A DNA stretch of 54,535 nucleotides from assembly GCA_005110385.1 (NCBI GenBank), contig DUDT01000011.1, forward strand, positions 1 to 54,535, in the 5' to 3' direction. The position numbers and the translations under genes were made by a program. Positions 9,148 to 15,120 of this stretch are shown in pieces. This stretch comes from Candidatus Melainabacteria bacterium. Its GTDB lineage: Bacteria > Cyanobacteriota > Vampirovibrionia > LMEP-6097. How positions within the stretch are numbered: position 1 is the stretch's first letter; the number at the start of each line of letters is the position of its first letter. A model generated the notes under the pieces. It had not been told where the DNA came from. It did not search any database and saw nothing but the letters and a program-made list of their open reading frames with translations.

Positions 9148-9273
9148 TTAATCCTGCTCGTCTTTTCCGAAAAAAGTTCCACCATCAGATTTCATCAGAA
9201 AAATAGCACAAGCAGTTAAAGAAAGAATCCAGAAAACCGTACACCCTAATAACAAAGCTTCCCCATCTATCAT
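9148..9273 (-). CDS. a4: single-span partner with acidic tail
   Basis: 41 residues. The ATG at 9273 directly abuts the TAA of A4 (TAAATG). One span (LLLGCTVFWILSLTACAIFL) is followed by MKSDGGTFFGKDEQD. The terminal DEQD and the position match a1, a3 and a5, although the middle of the tail differs. Coupled to A4. Confidence 0.7.
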   Translation of the reverse strand: MIDGEALLLGCTVFWILSLTACAIFLMKSDGGTFFGKDEQD

Positions 9274-9561
9274 TTACCTATCTCTCCTAGAATATATATA
9301 CCATGTCACACCTATAAAAAGTCCTAAAGCGAGCATTAACACTGATATAAATATCTTGTACCGATTAACTTCATTAAAGTGCTTTACTTCATCTAAGGCG
9401 TACTTTAAAATCCACTGCCCTAAAGGCTGAGAAAAAGCAGCAGAAATAAGAATAATCACTGGATCCATAAAGCCAAATCTATGATTGCGATTATGTTTCT
9501 GACTCTTTCCCTGCCCTCGCTTCAGCCCACTTTGCTTATTTTTAAAATTTCCTTCCACCAT
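9274..9561 (-). CDS. A4: type-A two-span membrane protein
   Basis: 95 residues, the longest type-A copy. The extended basic N-terminus (MVEGNFKNKQSGLKRGQGKS, then QKHNRNHRFGFMDP) precedes span 1 (about 33-54, with FSQPLGQWILKYALDE), the loop VKHFNEVNRYK, span 2 (about 69-88) and the basic end YSRRDR. The N-terminal NKQSGLKRG is shared with A1, 2.8 kb upstream, and not with A2, A3 or A5, which hints at exchange between copies. Confidence 0.85.
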   Translation of the reverse strand: MVEGNFKNKQSGLKRGQGKSQKHNRNHRFGFMDPVIILISAAFSQPLGQWILKYALDEVKHFNEVNRYKIFISVLMLALGLFIGVTWYIYSRRDR

Positions 9562-9637
9562 GAAATCTAATCATGATATTTCTACAGAAAATTTATAAGG
9601 GGTCAAAAGTCCTCAGGAATTTAAAATCGCAGAGCTT

Positions 9638-9781
9638 TTATTTAGTATCTTTAGATTTAAAAAACTTCTTCTTCGGCAAGTTAGGATCACGCAATATATG
9701 CAGTATGGAGAAATAAAGAAACATCGCCATCGCCAAAATTATTATATAACTGAAATCTGTCTTAATCAGTAAATCCGACAT
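9638..9781 (-). CDS. b2: single-span partner with basic tail
   Basis: 47 residues from the ATG at 9781, overlapping the 3' end of B2 by 20 bp. The span (YIIILAMAMFLYFSILHIL) is followed by RDPNLPKKKFFKSKDTK, identical in tail to b3. The N-terminus (MSDLLIKTDFS) is the variable part. Same coupled arrangement as b1 and b3. Confidence 0.75.
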   Translation of the reverse strand: MSDLLIKTDFSYIIILAMAMFLYFSILHILRDPNLPKKKFFKSKDTK

Positions 9782-10025
9782 CACTCGCTCCTTCATTTGC
9801 TAAGTCAGTATTTTCTGCCACCGCATAAACTTTATCTATGCATTTTAAGCCACATATTGACAAAAATACAGAAGCAAATATGCCTACTAGAGAGAGTTTA
9901 TCCGAAAAATAACTTTTGTCAATAATACCCATAAAGATAATCGTACTCATTGGGCTAAGAAGGGCTATGCCTAAAGACTTTATCAAATCGATTCTTAATT
10001 CATTAAGCTTCCGAAATTTCCTCAT
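9762..10025 (-). CDS. B2: type-B two-span membrane protein
   Basis: 87 residues from the ATG at 10025 (GTG at 10049 is the longer alternative). The first 20 residues (MRKFRKLNELRIDLIKSLGI) are identical to B1 and B3, while the rest has diverged: LLSPMSTIIFMGIIDKS in span 1, then an acidic tail (ENTDLANEGASDVGFTD). The constant N-terminus and variable body recur in all three B copies. Confidence 0.82.
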   Translation of the reverse strand: MRKFRKLNELRIDLIKSLGIALLSPMSTIIFMGIIDKSYFSDKLSLVGIFASVFLSICGLKCIDKVYAVAENTDLANEGASDVGFTD

Positions 10026-10108
10026 CCACCTCATCTTAAAAAATCTCACTGAAATTTTTAAGGGGTCAAAAGTCCTCAGAATAGCCAGATTATTAAAAAA
10101 CCCAGAAG

Positions 10109-10222
10109 CTAGTCTTGATCATCTTCTTTCATAGCTTCACGTTCACACTTCATAATGTAGAATAAAACAGCGAAAAGACTGGAGAAACTTAGAATGATTA
10201 TTGATTGAAAAAATAAATCCAT
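10109..10222 (-). CDS. a3: single-span partner with acidic tail
   Basis: 37 residues. The ATG at 10222 directly follows the TAA of A3 (TAAATG). One span (about residues 6-25, SIIILSFSSLFAVLFYI) leads to MKCEREAMKEDDQD. The acidic tail is nearly the same as in a1 and a5 although the spans differ, so the tail rather than the membrane part is under constraint. Confidence 0.75.
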   Translation of the reverse strand: MDLFFQSIIILSFSSLFAVLFYIMKCEREAMKEDDQD

Positions 10223-10501
10223 TTAGCCCTCTCTAGAAAATTTATACCATACTAATATGGAAATCAGACCCACAAGAAAAATCATAAAAGCATATAAGAT
10301 CTTAATATAGTTTAACTCCGTCACAGACTCGACTTCATCAAGTATGTACTTCAAAATCCATAGACCTAAAGGCTGGGAACTAGCAGCCAAAGCCATGAGC
10401 ATCAGCGGATCCATAAACCCAAATCTATGATTATGCCTAAACCGCTTTTCTTTTCGCTGCTTAGCTTCTCCTGTACTATGCTTAAAATTTCCTTCCACCA
10501 T
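10223..10501 (-). CDS. A3: type-A two-span membrane protein
   Basis: 92 residues. The start MVEGNFKHSTGEAKQRKEKR is basic and variable, then HNHRFGFMDPLMLMALAA leads into the core SSQPLGLWILKYILDEVE. The second span (about 66-85) ends with the basic VWYKFSREG. The core has Ser for the usual Cys and LGLW for LGQW. Coupled to a3. Confidence 0.85.
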   Translation of the reverse strand: MVEGNFKHSTGEAKQRKEKRFRHNHRFGFMDPLMLMALAASSQPLGLWILKYILDEVESVTELNYIKILYAFMIFLVGLISILVWYKFSREG

Positions 10502-10606
10502 GAAATCTAATCATGATATTTTTACAGAAAATTTATAAGGGGTCAAAAGTCCTCAGAGATTTAAAAATCGCAAGCAAATGAAAGCGCGGGAATTAATAAA
10601 AGTAAG

Positions 10607-10735
10607 TCATGAAAGATCAATATCTTCCGCCTGCCTAGAAGTTTTCGACATTACATAGGTTAATACAATCGCAGAAATCACAAAGAAAGCGATACCTATA
10701 TAGCAGGCTATACTCGTTTCAAATTCATTTAACAT
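10607..10735 (-). CDS. c: single-span partner of the chimeric cassette
   Basis: 42 residues from the ATG at 10735, overlapping the end of gene C by 7 bp. The span IACYIGIAFFVISAIVLTYV is followed by MSKTSRQAEDIDLS, a mildly acidic end. It has neither the KEDDQD tail of the a proteins nor the KKKFFKSK tail of the b proteins, but occupies the same coupled position. Confidence 0.65.
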   Translation of the reverse strand: MLNEFETSIACYIGIAFFVISAIVLTYVMSKTSRQAEDIDLS

Positions 10736-10977
10736 AAATCTTTCCTCTTAAATAAAGTCCAATACAGTAAAAGTATAATACCCAAGAAAGCCAAAGCGAT
10801 TGACATCAGAAATTTTACTAATACAATTTCATTTTTTTCATCAATTAAATACAGTAAAATAGCCTGCCCAAGAGGCGTACAGAAAGCAGTACTTAAAAGT
10901 AAAATAACCGTATCATAAAAACTTACTGCTAAATTTTTGGGTTTATTCTCTCTAAAACTTCGGGGAGCTTTCCTCAT
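10729..10977 (-). CDS. C: chimeric two-span protein with type-B leader and type-A-like body
   Basis: 82 residues. The upstream 60 bp (box, AAAAATCTCAC, CACCTCATC) are of type B and the position in the A/B alternation is that of a B gene. The protein reads TAFCTPLGQAILLYLIDEKNE, closer to the type-A core than to type-B. It starts MRKAPRSFRENKPKN and ends with the basic FKRKDLC. It could be a recombinant or an intermediate linking the two families. Confidence 0.78.
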   Translation of the reverse strand: MRKAPRSFRENKPKNLAVSFYDTVILLLSTAFCTPLGQAILLYLIDEKNEIVLVKFLMSIALAFLGIILLLYWTLFKRKDLC

Positions 10978-11068
10978 TCACCTCATCTTAAAAAATCTCA
11001 CTGAAATTTTTAAGGGGTCAAAAGTCCTCAGAAATTTAAAATCATAAATAAATAAAAGCTCGTGGGAG

Positions 11069-11182
11069 TTAATCTTGGTCAATCTTTTCTCTCCCTTGAC
11101 GAGAATCAAACCAGATGTACCAGAACACGAAGCCCAATATAAACACTGGCACAGTAAATGTAATAACATACATTAAGATCAT
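11069..11182 (-). CDS. a2: single-span partner
   Basis: 37 residues. The ATG at 11182 overlaps the TGA of A2 as ATGA. The span LMYVITFTVPVFILGFVFWY is followed by IWFDSRQGREKIDQD. Only the final DQD is shared with the other a proteins. An overlapping longer frame on the same strand (10978-11169) is a shadow of this gene. Confidence 0.68.
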   Translation of the reverse strand: MILMYVITFTVPVFILGFVFWYIWFDSRQGREKIDQD

Positions 11183-11460
11183 TTATAAGACTCCTTTTTA
11201 TGTGAATACCATAACCAAGAAAAAAGTACAACCCACGCTATCACAAAAAAAATTAACGAGATAATCAATTTATTTATATCCTCCTGATTAAAAGATTTAA
11301 TTTCATTAAGTAAAAATCTTAAAATCCACTGACCCATTGGCTGACACAGAGCCGTGAAAATTATCAACATCAAAGTATCTATGAAACCAAGTCTAAAAGC
11401 AGACTTTCCCTCTATTTTCTTTTCGTCACTACTCCGAGTAACCAAATATTTTTTACCCAT
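11179..11460 (-). CDS. A2: divergent type-A two-span membrane protein
   Basis: 93 residues. The N-terminus (MGKKYLVTRSSDEKKIEGKS) is unrelated to the MVEGNFK start of its siblings, but the core is typical: FIDTLMLIIFTA, then CQPMGQWILRFLLNEIK. Span 2 (about 66-85) ends WYSHKKESYK. The core Cys is kept. It overlaps a2 by 4 bp. Confidence 0.84.
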   Translation of the reverse strand: MGKKYLVTRSSDEKKIEGKSAFRLGFIDTLMLIIFTALCQPMGQWILRFLLNEIKSFNQEDINKLIISLIFFVIAWVVLFSWLWYSHKKESYK

Positions 11461-11537
11461 GAAAACTAATCATGATATTTCTATAGAAAATTTATAAGGG
11501 GTCAAAAGTCCTCAGGAATTTAAAAGTCGCAGAGCTT

Positions 11538-11681
11538 TTATTTAGTCTCTTTAGATTTAAAGAACTTCTTCTTAGGCAAATTAGGATCACGCAGAATGTG
11601 TAATATAGAAAAATACATAAACATCGCTGTAATCAAAATTATAATGTAACCGTAATCAGTCTCAAATGGATTTATCATCAT
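11538..11681 (-). CDS. b1: single-span partner with basic tail
   Basis: 47 residues from the first of two adjacent ATGs at 11681, overlapping B1 by 20 bp. The start MMINPF is shared with b3, the span is YIIILITAMFMYFSILHIL, and the tail RDPNLPKKKFFKSKETK differs from b2 and b3 by one Asp-to-Glu change. Confidence 0.75.
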   Translation of the reverse strand: MMINPFETDYGYIIILITAMFMYFSILHILRDPNLPKKKFFKSKETK

Positions 11682-11922
11682 CGCCTCTTTCATTCAATAA
11701 ATCAAAGCTTTCTGCTATTGTGTAAACTTTGCTAATACATTTTAACCCACATATTAATAAAAATAAAGCGGCTAAAAAACCTTCCAAGTCCATTTTGTCT
11801 CTGAGATAGCTCCGATCTACAGCAGTCATGAAAACAATCGTAGCTATCGGACTACAAAGCCCTATACCGAGAGACTTTATCAAATCGATTCTTAATTCAT
11901 TAAGCTTCCGAAATTTCCTCAT
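11662..11922 (-). CDS. B1: type-B two-span membrane protein
   Basis: 86 residues starting MRKFRKLNELRIDLIKSLGI. Here the upstream in-frame extension seen in B2 and B3 is closed by a TGA (TGG to TGA), which fixes the ATG at 11922 as the ancestral start. The core is LCSPIATIVFMTAVDRS, span 2 is GFLAALFLLICGLKC, and the tail is acidic and the same as in B3 at its end (ERGDDDKSI). Coupled to b1. Confidence 0.82.
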   Translation of the reverse strand: MRKFRKLNELRIDLIKSLGIGLCSPIATIVFMTAVDRSYLRDKMDLEGFLAALFLLICGLKCISKVYTIAESFDLLNERGDDDKSI

Positions 11923-12013
11923 TCACCTCATCTTAAAAAATCTCACTGAAATTTTTAAGGGGTCAAAAGTCCTCAGAAATTTAAAATCATAAATAAATAA
12001 AAGCTTGTGGGAG

Positions 12014-12133
12014 TTAATCTTGGTCGTCTTCTTTCATGGCTTCGTGTTCTGATTTAATGAAATAAAAAAACATTCCCGCTAAACTTAAAAGCACAAAAAC
12101 AAACGTCAAAGGGAAAACCACATCTGGATTCAT
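12014..12133 (-). CDS. a1: single-span partner with acidic tail
   Basis: 39 residues. The ATG at 12133 overlaps the TGA of A1 as ATGA. The span VFPLTFVFVLLSLAGMFFYF is followed by IKSEHEAMKEDDQD. It is the first partner gene transcribed in the array. Confidence 0.75.
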   Translation of the reverse strand: MNPDVVFPLTFVFVLLSLAGMFFYFIKSEHEAMKEDDQD

Positions 12134-12402
12134 TTATTACTCCTTGATAATTTATACCATATGATACTTAGAACTAAACCAAAAATAAAACTCACTAAAG
12201 ATAAAGTGAATTTAAAATAATTCATTGACTTAAAGTCTTCGATCTCGTTGAGCATGTATCTTAAAAGCCACTGTCCTAGAGGCTGCAACAAGGCGGTAAA
12301 GATTACTAGCGCTAAAGTATCTATATAACTATATCTGTGTGTAGGTCTCCGAGTGCCTCGCTTCAGCCCACTTTGCTTATTTTTAAAATTTCCTTCCACC
12401 AT
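12130..12402 (-). CDS. A1: type-A two-span membrane protein, first gene of the array
   Basis: 90 residues. The N-terminus MVEGNFKNKQSGLKRGTRRP is shared with A4; then HRYSYIDTLALVIFTALL and the core QPLGQWLLRYMLNEIED, with Leu-Leu in place of the usual Cys/Ser-Ser/Gln. Span 2 is about residues 62-82 and the end is basic (YKLSRSNK). The array box at 12438 precedes it and no further array gene lies upstream, so any shared promoter should be near 12410-12460. Confidence 0.84.
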   Translation of the reverse strand: MVEGNFKNKQSGLKRGTRRPTHRYSYIDTLALVIFTALLQPLGQWLLRYMLNEIEDFKSMNYFKFTLSLVSFIFGLVLSIIWYKLSRSNK

Positions 12403-12492
12403 GAAATCTAATCATGATATTTTCAGACAGAAATTTTAAGGGGTCAAAAGTCCTCAACCATTGTCACATTTAAGGGTATAATATAAGTATAT

Positions 12493-12508
12493 TTGCAATA
12501 TATTGTAA
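12493..12508. promoter_or_regulatory. Candidate operator of the brn locus
   Basis: TTGCAATATATTGTAA is palindromic with one mismatched pair and lies seven bases before the brnT start. BrnA-type antitoxins autoregulate by binding such sites, so this is a plausible operator; the assignment is inferred from position. Confidence 0.4.
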
Positions 12509-12514
12509 AGCTTT

Positions 12515-12675
12515 ATGGAATTTACTTGGGATAGTGAAAAAGCCAAAAAAGCAATTTACTTTTTGTGGTACATGTTTACAAAGAGTCTGAACAAATCATA
12601 AGAGTTATCAGCGCAAGAAAAGCAAGCCTACAAGAGAGATTAGATTTTGAAAATATAGTTCATGGAGGATATTAA
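12515..12675 (+). pseudogene. brnT: brnT toxin, internally deleted and frameshifted
   Basis: The frame opens MEFTWDSEKAKK, the standard BrnT start, but then reads into a foreign stretch and stops at 12599-12601. In another frame the C-terminal BrnT signature resumes: KESEQIIRVISARKASLQER, then LDFENIVHGGY and stop at 12675, two bases before brnA. BrnT proteins are ribonuclease toxins of about 90 residues; here the middle (roughly 40 residues) is missing and the two ends are out of frame. The toxin should be inactive. Confidence 0.85.
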
Positions 12676-12677
12676 TT

Positions 12678-12905
12678 ATGAGAGAAGAATATGACTTAAA
12701 AAAGATGAAACTTAAAAAAAACCCTTATATAACTAAGCTTAAAAAAAATGTAACGATTAGACTAGATCTTGATGTTATTGAGTATTTTAAAAATTTATCT
12801 AAAGAAACCAACACACCGTATCAAACACTAGTTAATGATTCTTTGAAGAATTATAAAAACCAAAAGCTTGTTCCTAAAACTGTTTGGGTACCCAAAGAAA
12901 ACTAA
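12678..12905 (+). CDS. brnA: BrnA-like ribbon-helix-helix antitoxin
   Basis: 75 residues with the pattern of BrnA/CopG antitoxins: a basic start, then VTIRLDLDVIEYFKNLSKET (ribbon and first helix) and NTPYQTLVNDSLKNY (second helix). The family binds and blocks BrnT and represses its own operon. It is intact although the toxin before it is broken. Its stop lies inside a sequence (CTAATCCTGATCGTCTTT) resembling the 3' end of array a genes, so the locus appears to have inserted into the array edge. Confidence 0.85.
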   Translation: MREEYDLKKMKLKKNPYITKLKKNVTIRLDLDVIEYFKNLSKETNTPYQTLVNDSLKNYKNQKLVPKTVWVPKEN

Positions 12906-12936
12906 TCCTGATCGTCTTTTAAAAAGTCCTCAGAAA

Positions 12937-14874
12937 CTACTTCAGCACTAAAGTCAAAACATTCTGCTCAGTATCAGCCAAACTAGCATTCACCTCATCA
13001 TCAAAAATAACTCCAAGATTATCTAAATAAGTCTGTGAACGCTTTAGCTTAATCTGAATCTTCGCCGCATCATCAGCTAAAGATAGAAACTCGTCCCCAA
13101 GTGGCTCTCCATCTTCACCGATAGTCTTAGCAATTAGAAGACGCCTAAATAAAGTATTATCTGAGACTATAGTATCTGAGCTAACCTTTTTATCTAAAAT
13201 ACGAGAGATATCTGCTACTCTAAAAACCTTTCCTGCACTAAGCTCAGCCCCAGAATTATCTAAAAACCGCATCTCTAAAACTAAAGGATCTACTGATCTT
13301 GGTAAAGTATTTGAATATCTAAAACTCAATTTCAGTGACTGAAATATTTCATTATTCTTAACTTGATTTCTAAACTTAGCCTTAGCTTCTTTAATTTTAA
13401 TAAATCTTGGTGAATCTAAAATACTAAGGCTCACTGTTTTCTTTAAAGTACCATTAATATCGACATCTAAGCCATTACTATCTTTAATAATCACATTAAA
13501 TGGTAGCTCTAAGGTCTTCGCTACACTCTTCTGATATATCTCTCGCTGAGAGATTAAAGCATTACGCTCACTATCTAACGTCATATTAACCGTAAAATTT
13601 AAATTTCCAGAATTTAGAGATGCTTGATTTGCAGAGGGTTTCGCATCGAAAGGAAAAATACCCTTAGCTTTAAGAGTCTTGTATCTAAAGCCAGCCTGCG
13701 TAAAATCTATTTTTCTAATATTATTTATAAGATTCAAATCAGTTGAGAGCCTCACTGTAAGAGGAATAATATCTTTAGCAATTAAATTCAAGCGTGACGG
13801 ATCTGAGCCTAAAACTGGTAAAAAGATAAGTGAACTTATAGAAGACTGAATATCAGTAGCCTCTACAGGAATACCGCCTATATCTAAATCCCAGCGATCA
13901 TCTTTAATCGCCTTCTCTGGTATAACAGCACTAAAACTATTAGCATTTAAGAAATTCGTCATATCGATCTTAAACTGTAACTGCTGAATATCTTTGATAG
14001 TAAGCTCGTTAGTCTTTAAAATAGTTAAATTCTTACCTGAAGCCGTGCTAGCAGCAGTATCTACAATAGGTGTAAAACTTAGCTCATCAGTAATCTCAGT
14101 TCTAACTGAATCTTTTAATCTAAAAACCTTTAAAGCCTTAACCAATGGTGCTTTAGTCGGGTCAAAAAGATCTTTTTCCACACCCGGAATTAAATCAGAA
14201 TCATGATAAATACTAATCAAGAAAGTCTTTGGTGTAATTGAAACCTGCTTATTTGCTACTGTACTTGCATCTTCAACTTTAATCACGACTAACTGCTTTT
14301 CATTAGCGAGCTTAATATTAAATTTTCGAATCGCCACTTCTTCTGGAGTCTTGCCATCATTAGCAGAACCACCTGAATTAGAGTCAGTGCTAGAGAGTTT
14401 AAAAGTAAAATCTTGAGAGACTAAAGCATTAGTCCTAGCCTGAGTTAAATAGTAATTTACTGTGCCTTTAGCAAGTGCATTAGAAGCGATCTGTATATCC
14501 TTTAATTTAATCGTTACATCAGCTAAATTAGAATCCGCTTCACTAATCTGAATATCGAAGTCCTCATGTATTCCAGAGCTTGGCGTATCAGTAAAAGCCT
14601 GATCACCGATTTTAACATCTAAACGAGATCTAGCAAAACCAGTCACTGACCTTAATTTAAAAGTTAAAGTTAAATCGAAGCTCTTATCGAAACTAGTAAA
14701 ACCTGTTTCCTTCGCTTTTAGTGAACTGATTATATAGCGCGAATCTAAAGCAGAGAGAGGATTTTGATAAGAAAAAAAACCTATCAAAAAGAAAAGCTGC
14801 GAAATAAGTAAGCTAGATAACAGTAACTTACGCTTAAAATTGAATTGTAAAATTTTATGTACAAAAAAGAACAT
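12937..14874 (-). CDS. Large exported protein of unknown function
   Basis: 645 residues with a long N-terminal signal or anchor: a basic start (residues 1-16), then a hydrophobic stretch LLLSSLLISQLFFLIGFF and the motif LSALD. The rest is polar, free of Cys after the signal, and looks beta-rich, with repeated phrases such as LTLTFKL, VTIKLKDIQ and IPLTVRLS. No known domain is recognised. It diverges from the 883-residue gene at 15121 across a 246-bp spacer and ends 31 bp from brnA. Export is likely; whether it stays anchored is not clear. Confidence 0.75.
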   Translation of the reverse strand: MFFFVHKILQFNFKRKLLLSSLLISQLFFLIGFFSYQNPLSALDSRYIISSLKAKETGFTSFDKSFDLTLTFKLRSVTGFARSRLDVKIGDQAFTDTPSSGIHEDFDIQISEADSNLADVTIKLKDIQIASNALAKGTVNYYLTQARTNALVSQDFTFKLSSTDSNSGGSANDGKTPEEVAIRKFNIKLANEKQLVVIKVEDASTVANKQVSITPKTFLISIYHDSDLIPGVEKDLFDPTKAPLVKALKVFRLKDSVRTEITDELSFTPIVDTAASTASGKNLTILKTNELTIKDIQQLQFKIDMTNFLNANSFSAVIPEKAIKDDRWDLDIGGIPVEATDIQSSISSLIFLPVLGSDPSRLNLIAKDIIPLTVRLSTDLNLINNIRKIDFTQAGFRYKTLKAKGIFPFDAKPSANQASLNSGNLNFTVNMTLDSERNALISQREIYQKSVAKTLELPFNVIIKDSNGLDVDINGTLKKTVSLSILDSPRFIKIKEAKAKFRNQVKNNEIFQSLKLSFRYSNTLPRSVDPLVLEMRFLDNSGAELSAGKVFRVADISRILDKKVSSDTIVSDNTLFRRLLIAKTIGEDGEPLGDEFLSLADDAAKIQIKLKRSQTYLDNLGVIFDDEVNASLADTEQNVLTLVLK

Positions 14875-15082
14875 ATTAATACTCTAATCTTAAATCAAGA
14901 TTATATGATCCATCTATTTAGAACTTTTACTTCTGTGATTCCGCAAAGAGTTGAGATTGAGCGTCCTGTTTAGGAAAGAGTATATTTGATATACAGTGCT
15001 CTTCAGATCTGAGTTTAATGGCTTAGAAATAAATTTCATTAGGGTAATTCATAAAGTATATACTTAATTGACTAATTTGTTG

Positions 15083-15113
15083 TATTATCTTCATTACGTT
15101 GTTTAAGATAATA
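15083..15113 (+). promoter_or_regulatory. Inverted repeat just before the 883-residue gene
   Basis: TATTATCTT (15083-15091) and AAGATAATA (15105-15113) are perfect 9-bp arms around a 13-base loop, ending seven bases before the ATG. It could be an operator or an RNA hairpin over the start region. Confidence 0.5.
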
Positions 15114-15120
15114 TAGCTGC

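Larger units (their letters stand above)
7836..12456 (-). repeat. Tandem array of ~950-bp units of paired small membrane-protein genes, with a conserved 20-bp box
   Basis: The core AAGGGGTCAAAAGTCCTCAG (plus strand) occurs at 12438 (last base differs), 11957, 11496, 11012, 10537, 10060, 9597, 9095 and 8634. Degenerate copies lie at 8176 and 7836. Spacing is 458-502 bp except at the decayed end (340 bp). One box lies 35-60 bp upstream of each two-gene cassette. Cassettes alternate type A, type B along the array, so the duplicated unit is A-a-B-b. On the coding strand the box reads CTGAGGACTTTTGACCCCTT and contains a possible -35 (TTGACC) and an AGGA. Whether it is promoter, translation signal or recombination site is not settled by sequence. 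Confidence 0.85.

Noticed and set aside
10978-11169. 63-residue minus-strand frame
   Set aside because: It overlaps the a2 partner in another frame and runs through the conserved box into the leader of gene C; its sequence has no counterpart in the other units.
7636-12402. Naming the array genes as phage holins
   Set aside because: Size and two spans would fit, but no endolysin, spanin or other phage gene is nearby and the core motif is not one I know from holins, so the name would not be supported.
7836-12456. CRISPR array, because of regular repeats
   Set aside because: The repeats are 458-502 bp apart and the DNA between them codes for conserved proteins; there are no short spacers and no cas genes.
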